A stretch of 64,000 bases of DNA from Caballeronia calidae (GTDB taxonomy: Bacteria > Pseudomonadota > Gammaproteobacteria > Burkholderiales > Burkholderiaceae): assembly GCF_900044055.2 (NCBI RefSeq), contig NZ_FCOX02000002.1:186001-250000 (forward strand), read 5' to 3'. Both the position numbers and the translations under genes were made by a program. Below are positions 47,969 through 57,174 of the stretch, piece by piece; within the stretch, counting starts at the first letter, position 1; each line of letters opens with the position of its first letter. Under the pieces are notes generated by a model. That model had not been told where the DNA came from. It was given only the letters and a program-made list of their open reading frames with translations, and made no database searches.

Positions 47969-48052
47969 CTCGGCGAAGGCTGGAGCGCCGTGCGCTTCGC
48001 GGAGGACGGCACGGTGGATCGCATCGTCAGCCTGCCGGTCGCCGTGCCGACC
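47969..48052 (+). pseudogene. Fragment of an SMP-30/gluconolactonase-like gene
   Basis: About 28 codons translate as LGEGWSAVRFAEDG then TVDRIVSLPVAVPT, which resembles the blade of SMP-30/gluconolactonase proteins where a strand-turn-strand is followed by an R-x-I-x-L-P-V segment. No start, flanking blade or stop belongs to it. It stops within two bases of the UxaA fragment lying tail to tail with it. Confidence 0.45.
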
Positions 48053-48053
48053 G

Positions 48054-48386
48054 AACGAACTCGTTCGCGCCGACGCCGAGCGCTTCGCTCTTCGTCGGCT
48101 CGCCCGATGCATGCCGGACGATCTGCTCGAAGATCGCCTGCCCCATTTCCTCCAGCGTCGCTTCGCCGTCGATGACCGGTCCACAGTTGATGTCCATGTC
48201 CGCGGCCATGCGCGCGTACATCGGCGTATTGCTCGCGAGCTTCATCGTCGGCGCGGGAACCGATCCGAAGCACGATCCGCGCCCCGTTGTGAAGCAAACC
48301 AGGTTCGCGCCGCCCGCGATCTGGCCCGTCGCGGAGACCGGGTCATAACCGGGCGTATCCATGAAAACGAGGCCGGGCTGCGTCAC
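48054..48386 (-). pseudogene. C-terminal fragment of a UxaA-family dehydratase
   Basis: About 110 codons match the C-terminal part of altronate/galactarate dehydratase-like (UxaA) proteins: GLVFMDTPGYDPVSATGQIA, GGANLVCFTTGRGSCFGS, MKLASNTPMYARMAADMDIN and the tail ALGVGANEFV. About 400 residues of the catalytic N-terminal part are missing. The frame begins at a GTG at 48386 with no ribosome site and is probably not expressed. The intact family member of the window is the garD start at its left edge. Confidence 0.8.
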
Positions 48387-48393
48387 GCACCGA

Positions 48394-48430
48394 TTACCTA
48401 GGTAATTGACACGTATGGACCTACGTAATT
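48394..48430. promoter_or_regulatory. Direct repeats upstream of the MFS-dipeptidase operon
   Basis: ACCTAGGTAATT (48396-48407) and ACCTACGTAATT (48419-48430) are direct repeats with one mismatch, starting 23 bp apart, about two helical turns. The first lies inside the perfect palindrome TTACCTAGGTAA (48394-48405). A consensus -35 TTGACA is at 48406-48411. The PAS-LuxR protein encoded at 51.5 kb is a candidate binder. Confidence 0.55.
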
Positions 48431-48488
48431 TGAGCCTCTACTCTCGTTTCGATACCGGAAGGAACCGGAACTTCAGAGGAGAGGAACA

Positions 48489-49844
48489 ATGTCACGTCAG
48501 GGCACTCAGGAAGTCGACACCAGGACGTTACGGCGCGTCATCGCGGCGGCTTCCATCGGCAATTTTGTCGAATGGTTCGATTTCGCCGCGTACGGATTTC
48601 TCGCAACCATTCTGACGCGGGAGTTCTTTCCGAGTGGCGATCCCACTGTCGGGCTTCTGAAAACCTTCGCGGTATTCGCGGTCGCGTTCGCATTCCGTCC
48701 GCTCGGCGGACTCTTCTTCGGCATCGTCGGCGACCGGATCGGGCGCAAGCGAACGCTCGCTTTCACCATCCTCCTGATGGCCGGTTCGACGACGTTGATC
48801 GGCCTTCTCCCGACCTACGCGAGCATCGGCTATTGGGCACCGCTGCTGCTCACGATCATTCGCTGTGTGCAAGGGTTTTCCGCAGGGGGCGAATACGCGG
48901 GGGCCTGCGCTTATGTGATGGAACATGCGCCGCGCCGCCGCCGTGCGTTCTTCGGCAGCTTCGTTCCGGTGTCGACCTTCTCGTCGTTCGCTTGCGCGGC
49001 CGTCGTTGCGTATCTGCTCGAATCGTCGCTGTCGGCGCAAGCGATGGTGGACTGGGGCTGGCGCGTTCCGTTCCTCGTCGCGGCGCCGGTCGGTCTCATC
49101 GGCGTGTATCTGCGCGTCAATCTGAATGAAACGCCCGCGTTTCAGGCGCTCGAAGGCAAGCACGAAGTCGCGCACGCGCCCTTGCTGGAAACGCTGCATT
49201 CGCAGTCGTGGAACATCCTGAAGCTTGGCGCGTTCGTATCGGTGACGGCGCTCTCCTTCTACACGTTCACGACGTATTTCGCGACCTATCTTCAAATCGC
49301 CGGGCATCTGTCGCGCAGCACCTCGCTCCTCGTGACCGTGCTCGCACTTTGCTTCGCAGCGGCCTTGTGCCCGCTCGCAGGCCTTTTCTCCGATCTGGTG
49401 GGCCGCCGCGCGACGATCGCAAGCACCTGCATCTTCATCATCGCGTCGGTTTATCCAGCGTTCTCGCTGGGTGGATCGGGTGCCTTGTCGCCGTCGCTGT
49501 TCGGCGTCGCGCTCCTCGCCATCGGCGCCGTGCTCTCGGGCGTGGTGACCGCACCGCTCATGTCGGAAGTATTCGCAACGAAGACGCGCTACACCGCGTC
49601 CGCGATCACCTACAACCTCGCCTACACGATCTTCGGCGGCACCGCGCCGCTCGTCGCGACATGGTTGATCTCGGCCACCGGCACGAATCTGTCCCCTGCG
49701 TATTATCTGATCGCCGTGTCGATCTTCGCGATGATCGGCGGTCTCGCGCTGCCTGAAACGTCGAAGACGGCGCTCGAAGAAGCCGGCCCCGCGACCGAGA
49801 GCGATGCCGCGCCGGCCAAGCGCAGCTTCGAACGAACCATTTGA
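48489..49844 (+). CDS. MFS transporter of the metabolite:H+ symporter family
   Basis: A 451-residue inner-membrane carrier with twelve helices. ASIGNFVEWFDFAAYGFLAT at the N-terminus and the loop motif GDRIGRKRTL mark the MHS subgroup, which includes ProP and the shikimate and alpha-ketoglutarate carriers. AGAGGAGAGG lies before the ATG at 48489. It starts a cluster with the dipeptidase-like and DUF5943-like genes, whose Pseudomonas counterparts lie in the dimethylglycine region, so an N-methylated amine or betaine is a reasonable guess. Confidence 0.9.
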   Translation: MSRQGTQEVDTRTLRRVIAAASIGNFVEWFDFAAYGFLATILTREFFPSGDPTVGLLKTFAVFAVAFAFRPLGGLFFGIVGDRIGRKRTLAFTILLMAGSTTLIGLLPTYASIGYWAPLLLTIIRCVQGFSAGGEYAGACAYVMEHAPRRRRAFFGSFVPVSTFSSFACAAVVAYLLESSLSAQAMVDWGWRVPFLVAAPVGLIGVYLRVNLNETPAFQALEGKHEVAHAPLLETLHSQSWNILKLGAFVSVTALSFYTFTTYFATYLQIAGHLSRSTSLLVTVLALCFAAALCPLAGLFSDLVGRRATIASTCIFIIASVYPAFSLGGSGALSPSLFGVALLAIGAVLSGVVTAPLMSEVFATKTRYTASAITYNLAYTIFGGTAPLVATWLISATGTNLSPAYYLIAVSIFAMIGGLALPETSKTALEEAGPATESDAAPAKRSFERTI

Positions 49845-49890
49845 ACGCGTCACGCCCTCCCTTATTCCTGCGAAACCGAACGGACAAGCA

Positions 49891-50862
49891 ATGAGTAGCC
49901 TCCACGATTCGAGCATCATCATCGACGGCCTGAACATCTCGAAGTTCGAGCGCTCCGTGTTCGAAGACATGCGCAAGGGCGGCGTCACCGCCGTCAACTG
50001 CACGGTCTCCGTGTGGGACGACTTTCAGAAGACCATCGACAACATCGCGGAAATGAAGCAGCAGATCCGCGAATACAGCGAAATTCTCACACTGGTGCGC
50101 ACGACCGACGACATCCTGCGCGCGAAGAAAGAGAACAAGACCGGCATCATCTTCGGCTTCCAGAATTCGTATGCGTTCGAGGACAACCTCGGCTATATCG
50201 AAGTATTCAAGGAACTCGGCGTGAACGTGGTGCAGCTTTGCTATAACACGCAGAATCTCGTCGGCACCGGCTCTTATGAACCGGACGGCGGATTGTCCGG
50301 ATACGGCCGCGAAGTGATTCAGGAGATGAATCGCGTGGGCATCATGGTGGATCTATCGCATGTGGGCGCGAAGACTTCTTCCGATGCGATCGCCTGCTCG
50401 AAGAAGCCCGTCACGTACTCGCATTGCTGCCCTTCCGGTTTGAAGGAGCATCCGCGCAACAAGACGGACGATCAACTGCGCGAGATCGCCGAAGCAAACG
50501 GCTTCGTCGGCGTGACGATGTTCATGCCGTTTCTGCGGCGCGGCGCGGATGCGACCGTCGACGATTATCTCGAAGCAATCGAATATGTGATCGATGTGAT
50601 CGGCGAAGACAAGGTAGGCATTGGCACGGACTTCACGCAAGGTTATAGCACCGAGTTCTTCGACTGGATCACGCACGACAAGGGCCGCTATCGTCGCCTG
50701 ACGGATTTCGGCAAGGTCGTCAATCCAGAAGGTATTCGGACGATCGGCGAATTCCCGAATCTGACGGCCGCGATGGAGCGCGCGGGCTGGAGCGAGTCGC
50801 GCATCAAAAAGGTGATGGGCGAAAACTGGCTGCGCGTGTTCGGCGAAGTCTGGAACGGCTGA
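49891..50862 (+). CDS. M19 membrane-dipeptidase-like protein lacking canonical zinc ligands
   Basis: A 323-residue TIM-barrel protein of the M19 (renal dipeptidase) family. The H-x-D of the family's first motif is absent: DGLNISKF stands where DGHND is expected. The bridging glutamate is Gln in IFGFQNS. The two later histidines, in VDLSHVG and YSHCCPSG, are kept, and so is KEHPRNKTD. It is not a normal zinc dipeptidase. It resembles the protein encoded with DUF5943 near the Pseudomonas dimethylglycine genes. The ATG at 49891 is preferred to one inside the transporter end. Confidence 0.88.
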   Translation: MSSLHDSSIIIDGLNISKFERSVFEDMRKGGVTAVNCTVSVWDDFQKTIDNIAEMKQQIREYSEILTLVRTTDDILRAKKENKTGIIFGFQNSYAFEDNLGYIEVFKELGVNVVQLCYNTQNLVGTGSYEPDGGLSGYGREVIQEMNRVGIMVDLSHVGAKTSSDAIACSKKPVTYSHCCPSGLKEHPRNKTDDQLREIAEANGFVGVTMFMPFLRRGADATVDDYLEAIEYVIDVIGEDKVGIGTDFTQGYSTEFFDWITHDKGRYRRLTDFGKVVNPEGIRTIGEFPNLTAAMERAGWSESRIKKVMGENWLRVFGEVWNG

Positions 50863-50887
50863 ATCGAACGGAGAGATCGAGACCGCC

Positions 50888-51412
50888 ATGCAGCCTCAAT
50901 TGCCTATCGACGTCGATCCGCAAACCGGCGTCTGGACCACCGATGCGCTGCCGATGCTGTACGTGCCGCGTCATTTCTTCACCAACAATCATGTTGCCGT
51001 CGAGGAAGCGCTCGGTCGGGAAGCGTATGCCGAGATTCTTTATAAGGCCGGCTACAAGTCCGCGTATCACTGGTGCGACAAGGAAGCGGAGAAGCACGGC
51101 ATTAGCGGCACGGCGGTGTTCGAGCATTACCTGAAGCGTCTGTCGCAGCGCGGCTGGGGCGTGTTCAGCATCGTCGAGGCCGATCCGGCGACGTCGACTG
51201 CGCGCATTCAATTGCGTCACTCGTCCTTCGTGCTCGCGCAACCCGGCAAGCACGGAAAGCTATGCTACATGTTCGCAGGCTGGTTCGCCGGTGCGATGGA
51301 CTGGGTCAACGACACGGCGCCCGCCAGCGCGAGCAGAGGTCCGCGCGCGCATTCGGCCGAAGCGCAATGCGCGGGCGAAGGTCACGATTGCTGCGTCTTT
51401 CACGTCGGGTGA
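50888..51412 (+). CDS. DUF5943-like protein
   Basis: A 174-residue soluble protein. It starts QPQLPIDVDPQTGVWTTDAL, contains PMLYVPRHFFTNNHVAVEEA and ends with a cysteine-rich tail (EAQCAGEGHDCCVFHV). This matches, from memory, the protein encoded next to the M19-like gene in the Pseudomonas dimethylglycine/betaine region (DUF5943), with a V4R-like ligand-binding fold. The genes are 25 bp apart, so the two products are probably partners. Reaction unknown. Confidence 0.78.
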   Translation: MQPQLPIDVDPQTGVWTTDALPMLYVPRHFFTNNHVAVEEALGREAYAEILYKAGYKSAYHWCDKEAEKHGISGTAVFEHYLKRLSQRGWGVFSIVEADPATSTARIQLRHSSFVLAQPGKHGKLCYMFAGWFAGAMDWVNDTAPASASRGPRAHSAEAQCAGEGHDCCVFHVG

Positions 51413-51479
51413 CCGTTCGCACGCGCGCTACACTTACATAGGAGCCGAGTACCACAAACGCTGTCAAACGCGATGGAAC

Positions 51480-52052
51480 ATGCCGAACATGACCGACACG
51501 ATGCCCAGTCTGGACTATGAGGATCTCTTCAGGCATCTGCCCGTCGCGGTTATCGTGGCCCGCGAGCGCATCATGGTGGACTGCAATGCGCGAGCGCTGG
51601 ATCTGTTCAGGGCGGAACGCAGCGATATCGTCGATCAGTCGTTTTCCAAGCTCTATCCGCAGCAGAAAGACTTCGCGACGACCGGCCGGCGACTCGCACC
51701 GCTGATCGCGAAGCGCGCGGTCTTCAGCGATGACCGCATCATGCGCCGCATCGACGGCAGTCATTTCTGGGTCACGGTGTGCGGCTTCGGCTATAACCCG
51801 AAGCGGCCTTTCGAACTGGCTATCTGGACTTTTACCGATCTCTCCGAGGACGGGAAGCAGACTGACGTCGCGAGCACATTGACCGAGCGCGAGCGCGACG
51901 TCGCCGCGTTTCTCGTGCACGGCCTGACGAGCAAGGAGATCGGCAAGGAACTGAACATCAGCCCGCGCACGGTCGACATCCATCGCGCGAGCCTGCTGCG
52001 AAAATATGAAGTGCGGACGACACCCGATCTCATCGCCCGGCTGCTCGCGTGA
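51480..52052 (+). CDS. PAS-LuxR transcriptional regulator
   Basis: A 190-residue regulator with an N-terminal PAS domain (about 10-120: LFRHLPVAVIVARERIMVDC to WTFTDLSED) and a C-terminal LuxR helix-turn-helix (LTERERDVAAFLVHGLTSKE, then ISPRTVDIHRASLLRKY). It senses a small molecule or redox change through PAS. The start may be at 51480 or the ATG at 51489. It is in the same direction as the DUF5943 gene and probably controls the operon from the repeats at 48.4 kb. Confidence 0.88.
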   Translation: MPNMTDTMPSLDYEDLFRHLPVAVIVARERIMVDCNARALDLFRAERSDIVDQSFSKLYPQQKDFATTGRRLAPLIAKRAVFSDDRIMRRIDGSHFWVTVCGFGYNPKRPFELAIWTFTDLSEDGKQTDVASTLTERERDVAAFLVHGLTSKEIGKELNISPRTVDIHRASLLRKYEVRTTPDLIARLLA

Positions 52053-52129
52053 ACCGTGGCTAGCCTGTTCGCGACATCGGACGGGACACGAGATGCGCTT
52101 ATCACGATGTTCATCGAGAAGTCATTGTC

Positions 52130-53026
52130 ATGAAGCTTGCGCGCCTCGCGTTCGTACTGCTCGGTCTCTTCTGGGGATCCAATTTCATCTATATGAAGTG
52201 GGCGTCATCGTGGATCAGCCCGATGCAGATCGCCTTTCTGCGCGTGTTATTCGGCTTCCTTCCGCTGGCACTGGTCGCCTGGCGAAGAAAGGTCATCCAC
52301 GTTCGGCAGATACGCCATCTTCACCACTTCATCGTGATGGGGTTCATTGCGACGGCGTTCTATTATTTCGCCATCACCAAAGGCACGGCGCTCCTTCCGT
52401 CCGGTATCGCTGCCGTGCTGGGTAATGCGGCCACGCTGTTCACCGCGATCTTCTCTGCGTTCTTCCTTCGGAACGAGAAGCTGAACAGCATGATGACGTT
52501 CGGCGTTCTGCTGGGGTTCTTCGGCATCACGCTGATCGCCCGGCCATGGGAAGGCGCCAACGGCGCGATTGAGTTGTCCGGTGTGTTCTGGCTCATCACG
52601 AGCTCGCTCGTGCTCGGGCTCTCCTATGTCTACGTGCGTGTGTTTCTGACTCCGTTGAAGCTGCCTCCGCTGGCGCTGGCAACCTGGCAAATGGGGCTCG
52701 CGGTGCTGGTGCTCGCAGCGGTGACGGATTTCGGCGGCGTCACGCACATCCTCGATGATCCCCTCGCGGCGACCGGTCTCATTGTCGGCGGCGGCATTCT
52801 CGGTACTGGTGTTTCCTTCTTTCTGTATTACTACCTGCTGGACGAATTCGGTGCAGTTGCGTCATCGGCCGCGACCTACATGGCTCCGGCCGTCGCGCTG
52901 TTGATCGGCTGGGCCGTCGGGGAAGAATTCGGGTTATTGGAGTTCGCGGCACTGGTACTGATCATCGCGAGCGTAATGGTTCTGCACGTTGGTCGTCAAC
53001 GCACGTTTCGACGCGCTGCGGGATAG
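52130..53026 (+). CDS. EamA/DMT-family transporter
   Basis: A 298-residue inner-membrane protein of ten helices made of two EamA repeats. The first repeat starts LARLAFVLLGLFWGSNFIYMKW and the second SGVFWLITSSLVLGLSYVYV. Family members mostly export amino acids or metabolites. A short purine run (GAGAAG) lies before the ATG. It follows the LuxR gene after 77 bp and may be a separate unit. Substrate unknown. Confidence 0.9.
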   Translation: MKLARLAFVLLGLFWGSNFIYMKWASSWISPMQIAFLRVLFGFLPLALVAWRRKVIHVRQIRHLHHFIVMGFIATAFYYFAITKGTALLPSGIAAVLGNAATLFTAIFSAFFLRNEKLNSMMTFGVLLGFFGITLIARPWEGANGAIELSGVFWLITSSLVLGLSYVYVRVFLTPLKLPPLALATWQMGLAVLVLAAVTDFGGVTHILDDPLAATGLIVGGGILGTGVSFFLYYYLLDEFGAVASSAATYMAPAVALLIGWAVGEEFGLLEFAALVLIIASVMVLHVGRQRTFRRAAG

Positions 53027-53119
53027 GGGGCCATCGTCGTATCCAGCATTGGAACCGGCATTCGACGGGCGCATTCGAGAAGTGGGCGATGGCTGTTACG
53101 AGAGCTTCGCGGAAGCAAC

Positions 53120-53384
53120 TCACTCGCTCGTCGTATCAACCAGGCCAATCGCTTCGACGAAGGCATCGCGACAGCCCTTCCTCTGAAAGTTGGAAAGCGC
53201 CTGAATCTTGTCCAGAACGCACCGCCAGGCCTCCAGCAATGCGCCGCGCGACCCGTCCCATGCCCGGCTTGTGATACGCCGCTATAAAGCGATATCGGTC
53301 CTGCCATGTAAAGACGCTGCACTCGTCAGAGAACCTGCCTTCCCAAGCGCCGAAACTGTGCGGAAACCGATTGAGTGCGGGCAT
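53120..53384 (-). pseudogene. Frameshifted small gene downstream of the helicase cluster
   Basis: A roughly 88-codon gene is broken by one frameshift. It opens at the ATG at 53384 (MPALNRFPHSFGAWEGRF, then WQDRYRFIAAYHKPGM) and continues in another frame as RGALLEAWRCVLDKIQALSN and RDAFVEAIGLVDTTSE to a stop at 53120. Both halves have good coding character. The family is not recognised. It begins 28 bp after the preceding pseudogene, on the strand of the helicase cluster, so it was probably the last gene of that operon. Confidence 0.6.
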
Positions 53385-53412
53385 CGTCGAGCTGGGCTTC
53401 TACCCCTTTGAA

Positions 53413-53962
53413 TTAGGACTCGCGGCCAACTCCCAGAGCATCTTCGATCCGCCGGGCAGCCCGTTGCGCGCTCAACGACACCAGCGCGGGACAGCCTTGT
53501 GAGCAGGCTCCATTCAGCGCCATTGGCCTTGCGGACCATCAACGCGAACCAGATAACGCGGTGATCTCCGGCAGATACCCCAGCGCCGCTTTCGGTTGTG
53601 TCCCTAAAGCCATTGCGGCAAATCCCGGCCATCGGGCTGGGAAACGAGCGCTTCCTTCTCGCACACCGCCGAGCGCGACAACCAGAACTCGTCGCCCGTC
53701 GACTCGAGCAGAACGTTACCGTCCGCGCCCGACGCCGCCGCAAGCGCAAACGGCACATCGACCTCGCAAACGAGTGTGTTGAAGGAAGCATCAAAAAGAC
53801 GAAGCCCGGCTCGTGCATGCCATGCACGCCAGGCACGGCAGACGGTGGCGCATCGGCGATCAGCGCGGCAGGCGATTCACCCACATCGTCCGACATCGGC
53901 ACCAGAAACGCTTCCGTGAGCCACACCTGATCCGCTTGCAGCGACGCTGTGACATAGCGCAA
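53413..53962 (-). pseudogene. Multiply frameshifted gene following the RapA-like helicase
   Basis: About 180 codons are spread over three or four frames. The order is MRYVTASLQADQVWLTEAFL, then FDASFNTLVCEVDVPFALAA and TGDEFWLSRSAVCEKEALVS, then DHRVIWFALMVRKANGAEWS, and finally SLSAQRAARRIEDALGVGRES to a stop at 53413. Each piece looks coding; the joins are frameshifts. It lies 84 bp after the helicase gene on the same strand. I do not recognise the family. Confidence 0.6.
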
Positions 53963-54045
53963 AGGTTTGGCCGGCCGTGGCCTATGCGGCGTACGCGCAC
54001 GCAGTCGAGTTCAGACAACGGGACGACGGCGCTCCCATCCACACT

Positions 54046-57000
54046 TTACGTGGATGCGTCCGACCAATTCGGCCGCTTGTGTCGGATTTCGATGCCCCGC
54101 ACATGAGACGAAGCCGCCTCCGCAATCCGGACAAATCTGGCACTTTCTGGAAAGAACACCGCATCGCCCTGGGTTCGTGTGGCCTGCGTCGCCACGGCGA
54201 TAAGCACGGAGTCGTCCACGCCCAGCTTACCCACATCCAGCTCGCCGATCTCCTCCTTGCGCTTGCCAAGGTCCATACGCAAGTCGCTGGCGATCTTGTC
54301 CCTGATGACCCGCTCGACCTGATACCGGTCGAGCGTGCCCTCCAGATACGGAAACGATACGTTCAGACGAGGAAAATCGTCGGCCGTCCGTTGTCCTTGC
54401 GCGTATCGGGCGATGCGCCTTCCAATCAGGCTGCCGAGACGGTCGATGCGCCCGGTGCGCTGTTCGAGATCGCCCGACGTCCAGGCGACGCCATAATGCA
54501 TCACCTCGTCGCAAAACAGATGCAGGTTGACGCCTTCCTTGAGCACGTCGGTACAGATGAGGACGTTCGGATGAACCGGAAGGTTGAATTGCGCCACCGC
54601 ATTGCCATGCTTCAAGCGACCCGAGCGTCCGACAACCGGCGACATGAGCCTGAACACGGCATGCACACGTTCGCGGCAAATGACTTTCCAGTCCGACGCC
54701 ACGCCCGCGCGAATCGCTTTGTCCACTATCAGGTCGAAGTGCTCGATCCAGCGGCGAAACTTCTCTTTCCAGTTGCCGATGTATGCCGCCAATCCATGCA
54801 CTGACGGATCGTCGCCATGCTCGAGCAGCCATATCAGCTTGTCGGCAAGCTCGGTCGCATCGTCGCGGGTCTTCAGAACATGCGTATGCAGGATGTATAG
54901 ATCGACGATGAAATCGGTCTGACGCATGGATTGAAGCAGACACAGTTGCAGCGCGGCGAGCTTCCACGCGTCGGTGGACAACTCTTTCGTATCGGCGAAG
55001 AGCCATCCGTACGCAGGGCTTGCTAGCAACTCATTCACGCGCGCCTCGCCGAGCACCGCGGCGAGAAACCGGTCCCAGCGCCGAGCGTTGTCGGTCCAGT
55101 ATCTGGCAGTGATGGCGCGCGCGCCGTCGTCGAGATCATCGGGACGCTTGAGCAGAAAGGCCCGCAGCGGATTCTGCGACGGATCTTTCGCGCTGAGCAA
55201 ACGCGACCAGAACGACACGAGCTTGCCATGCCCCTCGTCAGCCCCTGACGCGCGTTTAAGCGCTTCGAAATAAGGCAGATTCGGCGTTTCATGCGGCGCC
55301 CGCGCCTCCGGTTGGCGCCGCTCCTCGCCCGCGTCTTCGTCGTCCGGTGTTGCGACCGGGGCGTCGTCTTCGCCTGTCGCGAGCGGGCTGGTGTGATCGT
55401 CTCCGCGGCTGCCCCAGAATGAATCGGCCTCCCATAACTCACCGCGCAGGGACATGTGTCCATTGTCGAGCAGCGAGCGCCATTCGCCGATACGCCGATC
55501 GACGGCGTCTTGAAACCGCGCGTGCATCAGATCGCGCAGTTCCTCCACCGAGTCGATACGGCGTACGAAGACGAGCGTCTTGTCGTTGCTGGCATCGACA
55601 AGGCTGCGGGCGAAGAGCGCTTCGGCCGCGCGGTTGAGTTTTGCATGCGGCAACGTCACGCCTTGGCGCGCGCCTCCCGCCATGCAGGAACCGGTCATCG
55701 CACTCGCAAAACTGGCGGCCAGTTTGTCGATTTCCGTACGATCCGGCGCGGCATTCGCTTCGTCGCCGGGTCCGGCGTTCTTTACTTTCGGCGCGTCCTT
55801 CACCGGCTCGAATTCGGGTTCCGGTGCCGCGCCCTCCTTCTTCGGCTTTCTCTTCGCGGTCAGGCGCCGCACGGACGCCGAAAGCGACTCGAACGACGCG
55901 CACTCGCCCTGCCGAAACCTGTTGTTCCTGCCCGACAACACGGCGGCGAGCCGCTTCTGGACGAGCGCCATCGTCATCGAGAGGAACGCGTCATCATTGC
56001 CAGAATAAGCAATCCGCTCGTATTTGCGATACTGAACCTTGCCGTAGTGATTACCCGACAGGTCCGCATAAGTACGCGTCCGGCGAATCATGATCTTGTC
56101 GAGCAGATCCACGACCTCGACCGCCGTACCGCTCTTCGGGTCGAGTTGCATCGTCGCGCGAGTGCATCCATGCTGGTCGCACGCACTGCAATCCACGGGA
56201 ATATTGACCGGCCGCTTGCTGCCATCGGCTTCGAGAACCGTCGTCCTGCGGCAAAGATACGTGTCGAGGCTCTTGATGTCGCCGAGCCGGGAATGTAATG
56301 GCGTGGCGCTCATGAACAGCCAGTGGTTCGTGTTGTGCCGGAAGATTGCGGCGATGTGCGTGTTCTGCTGATTGTCAACGTGACGCAGATACTGCGATTC
56401 GTCAAAGATGACGAGATCGACCGGCCGGTTCGGCTTTGGCTGGAGAGCTTCGCAATTGGCCGCACCCTCCGTTAGCAGCTTTCCGATACGAAGACTGTAC
56501 GCATGAGCGAGCCTGTGCGTCGCCTTCTGTTTCCAGTCCTTGATCTCGTCCCGCGAGGCATTCGGTTTCGACGGAAAATCTCGCCCGATGTCCAGCTCGG
56601 CATCGGTCAGCGCGTCGGCATTGTCCCCGCCGATCACTTCGGCATACTCATCGAGAAGAGACTGCGGATGGTCGCCATGCAACGTGAGCGGCCTGCTGAA
56701 CGACGAATAGCGCAGGAGATGGATTCGTGCATCGCCGACCCGCAACGCCCCGACGAAATCGCGCAAATTGTCGTGCACATGCAGTCTTTCGATTTGCCGC
56801 GCATCGGTGTCGATCAGCCGGTTGTCGAGAAGGCGGTAACAGGTGCGCAGGAACTCGGACCACTCGCTCTCCCACTGCCGTTGCATGGTCGCGCTCGAGC
56901 AGACGATGACGATGCGCGAATCCGGCCGCGCAAGAAATTGCGTTGCGATGACGCCCATCGCCTGACGCGTCTTTCCCATGCCGACCTCATCTCCCAGATA

Positions 57001-57174
57001 AGCGAAACCCTTTGTCACCAGCAGATGCCAGAGACCGGCCACGCCTTCGCTCTGGATTCTCGCCTGCGGGCTGACGACGCCCGGCTGCGTCATGTCGTGC
57101 CCGTCGAAATCGATATAGGAGCGAACGATGTCCGCGGTCAACTGCTTCGGAACGAGATTCCGGTCATTACTCAT
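54046..57174 (-). CDS. RapA/SNF2-like SF2 helicase of the candidate defence cluster
   Basis: A 1042-residue ATPase. Motif I is LGDEVGMGKTRQAMG (about 66-80), motif II is VIFDESQYL, motif III is FMSATPLHSR and motif VI is QRTGRIDRLG, all of the SNF2/RapA superfamily 2 type. A cysteine cluster (CSACDQHGC) near residue 340 may bind zinc. A charged insert of about 200 residues in the middle separates the two RecA lobes. It probably moves along or remodels DNA. The start at 57174 overlaps the PLD-like gene by 8 bp. Confidence 0.9.
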   Translation of the reverse strand: MSNDRNLVPKQLTADIVRSYIDFDGHDMTQPGVVSPQARIQSEGVAGLWHLLVTKGFAYLGDEVGMGKTRQAMGVIATQFLARPDSRIVIVCSSATMQRQWESEWSEFLRTCYRLLDNRLIDTDARQIERLHVHDNLRDFVGALRVGDARIHLLRYSSFSRPLTLHGDHPQSLLDEYAEVIGGDNADALTDAELDIGRDFPSKPNASRDEIKDWKQKATHRLAHAYSLRIGKLLTEGAANCEALQPKPNRPVDLVIFDESQYLRHVDNQQNTHIAAIFRHNTNHWLFMSATPLHSRLGDIKSLDTYLCRRTTVLEADGSKRPVNIPVDCSACDQHGCTRATMQLDPKSGTAVEVVDLLDKIMIRRTRTYADLSGNHYGKVQYRKYERIAYSGNDDAFLSMTMALVQKRLAAVLSGRNNRFRQGECASFESLSASVRRLTAKRKPKKEGAAPEPEFEPVKDAPKVKNAGPGDEANAAPDRTEIDKLAASFASAMTGSCMAGGARQGVTLPHAKLNRAAEALFARSLVDASNDKTLVFVRRIDSVEELRDLMHARFQDAVDRRIGEWRSLLDNGHMSLRGELWEADSFWGSRGDDHTSPLATGEDDAPVATPDDEDAGEERRQPEARAPHETPNLPYFEALKRASGADEGHGKLVSFWSRLLSAKDPSQNPLRAFLLKRPDDLDDGARAITARYWTDNARRWDRFLAAVLGEARVNELLASPAYGWLFADTKELSTDAWKLAALQLCLLQSMRQTDFIVDLYILHTHVLKTRDDATELADKLIWLLEHGDDPSVHGLAAYIGNWKEKFRRWIEHFDLIVDKAIRAGVASDWKVICRERVHAVFRLMSPVVGRSGRLKHGNAVAQFNLPVHPNVLICTDVLKEGVNLHLFCDEVMHYGVAWTSGDLEQRTGRIDRLGSLIGRRIARYAQGQRTADDFPRLNVSFPYLEGTLDRYQVERVIRDKIASDLRMDLGKRKEEIGELDVGKLGVDDSVLIAVATQATRTQGDAVFFPESARFVRIAEAASSHVRGIEIRHKRPNWSDAST

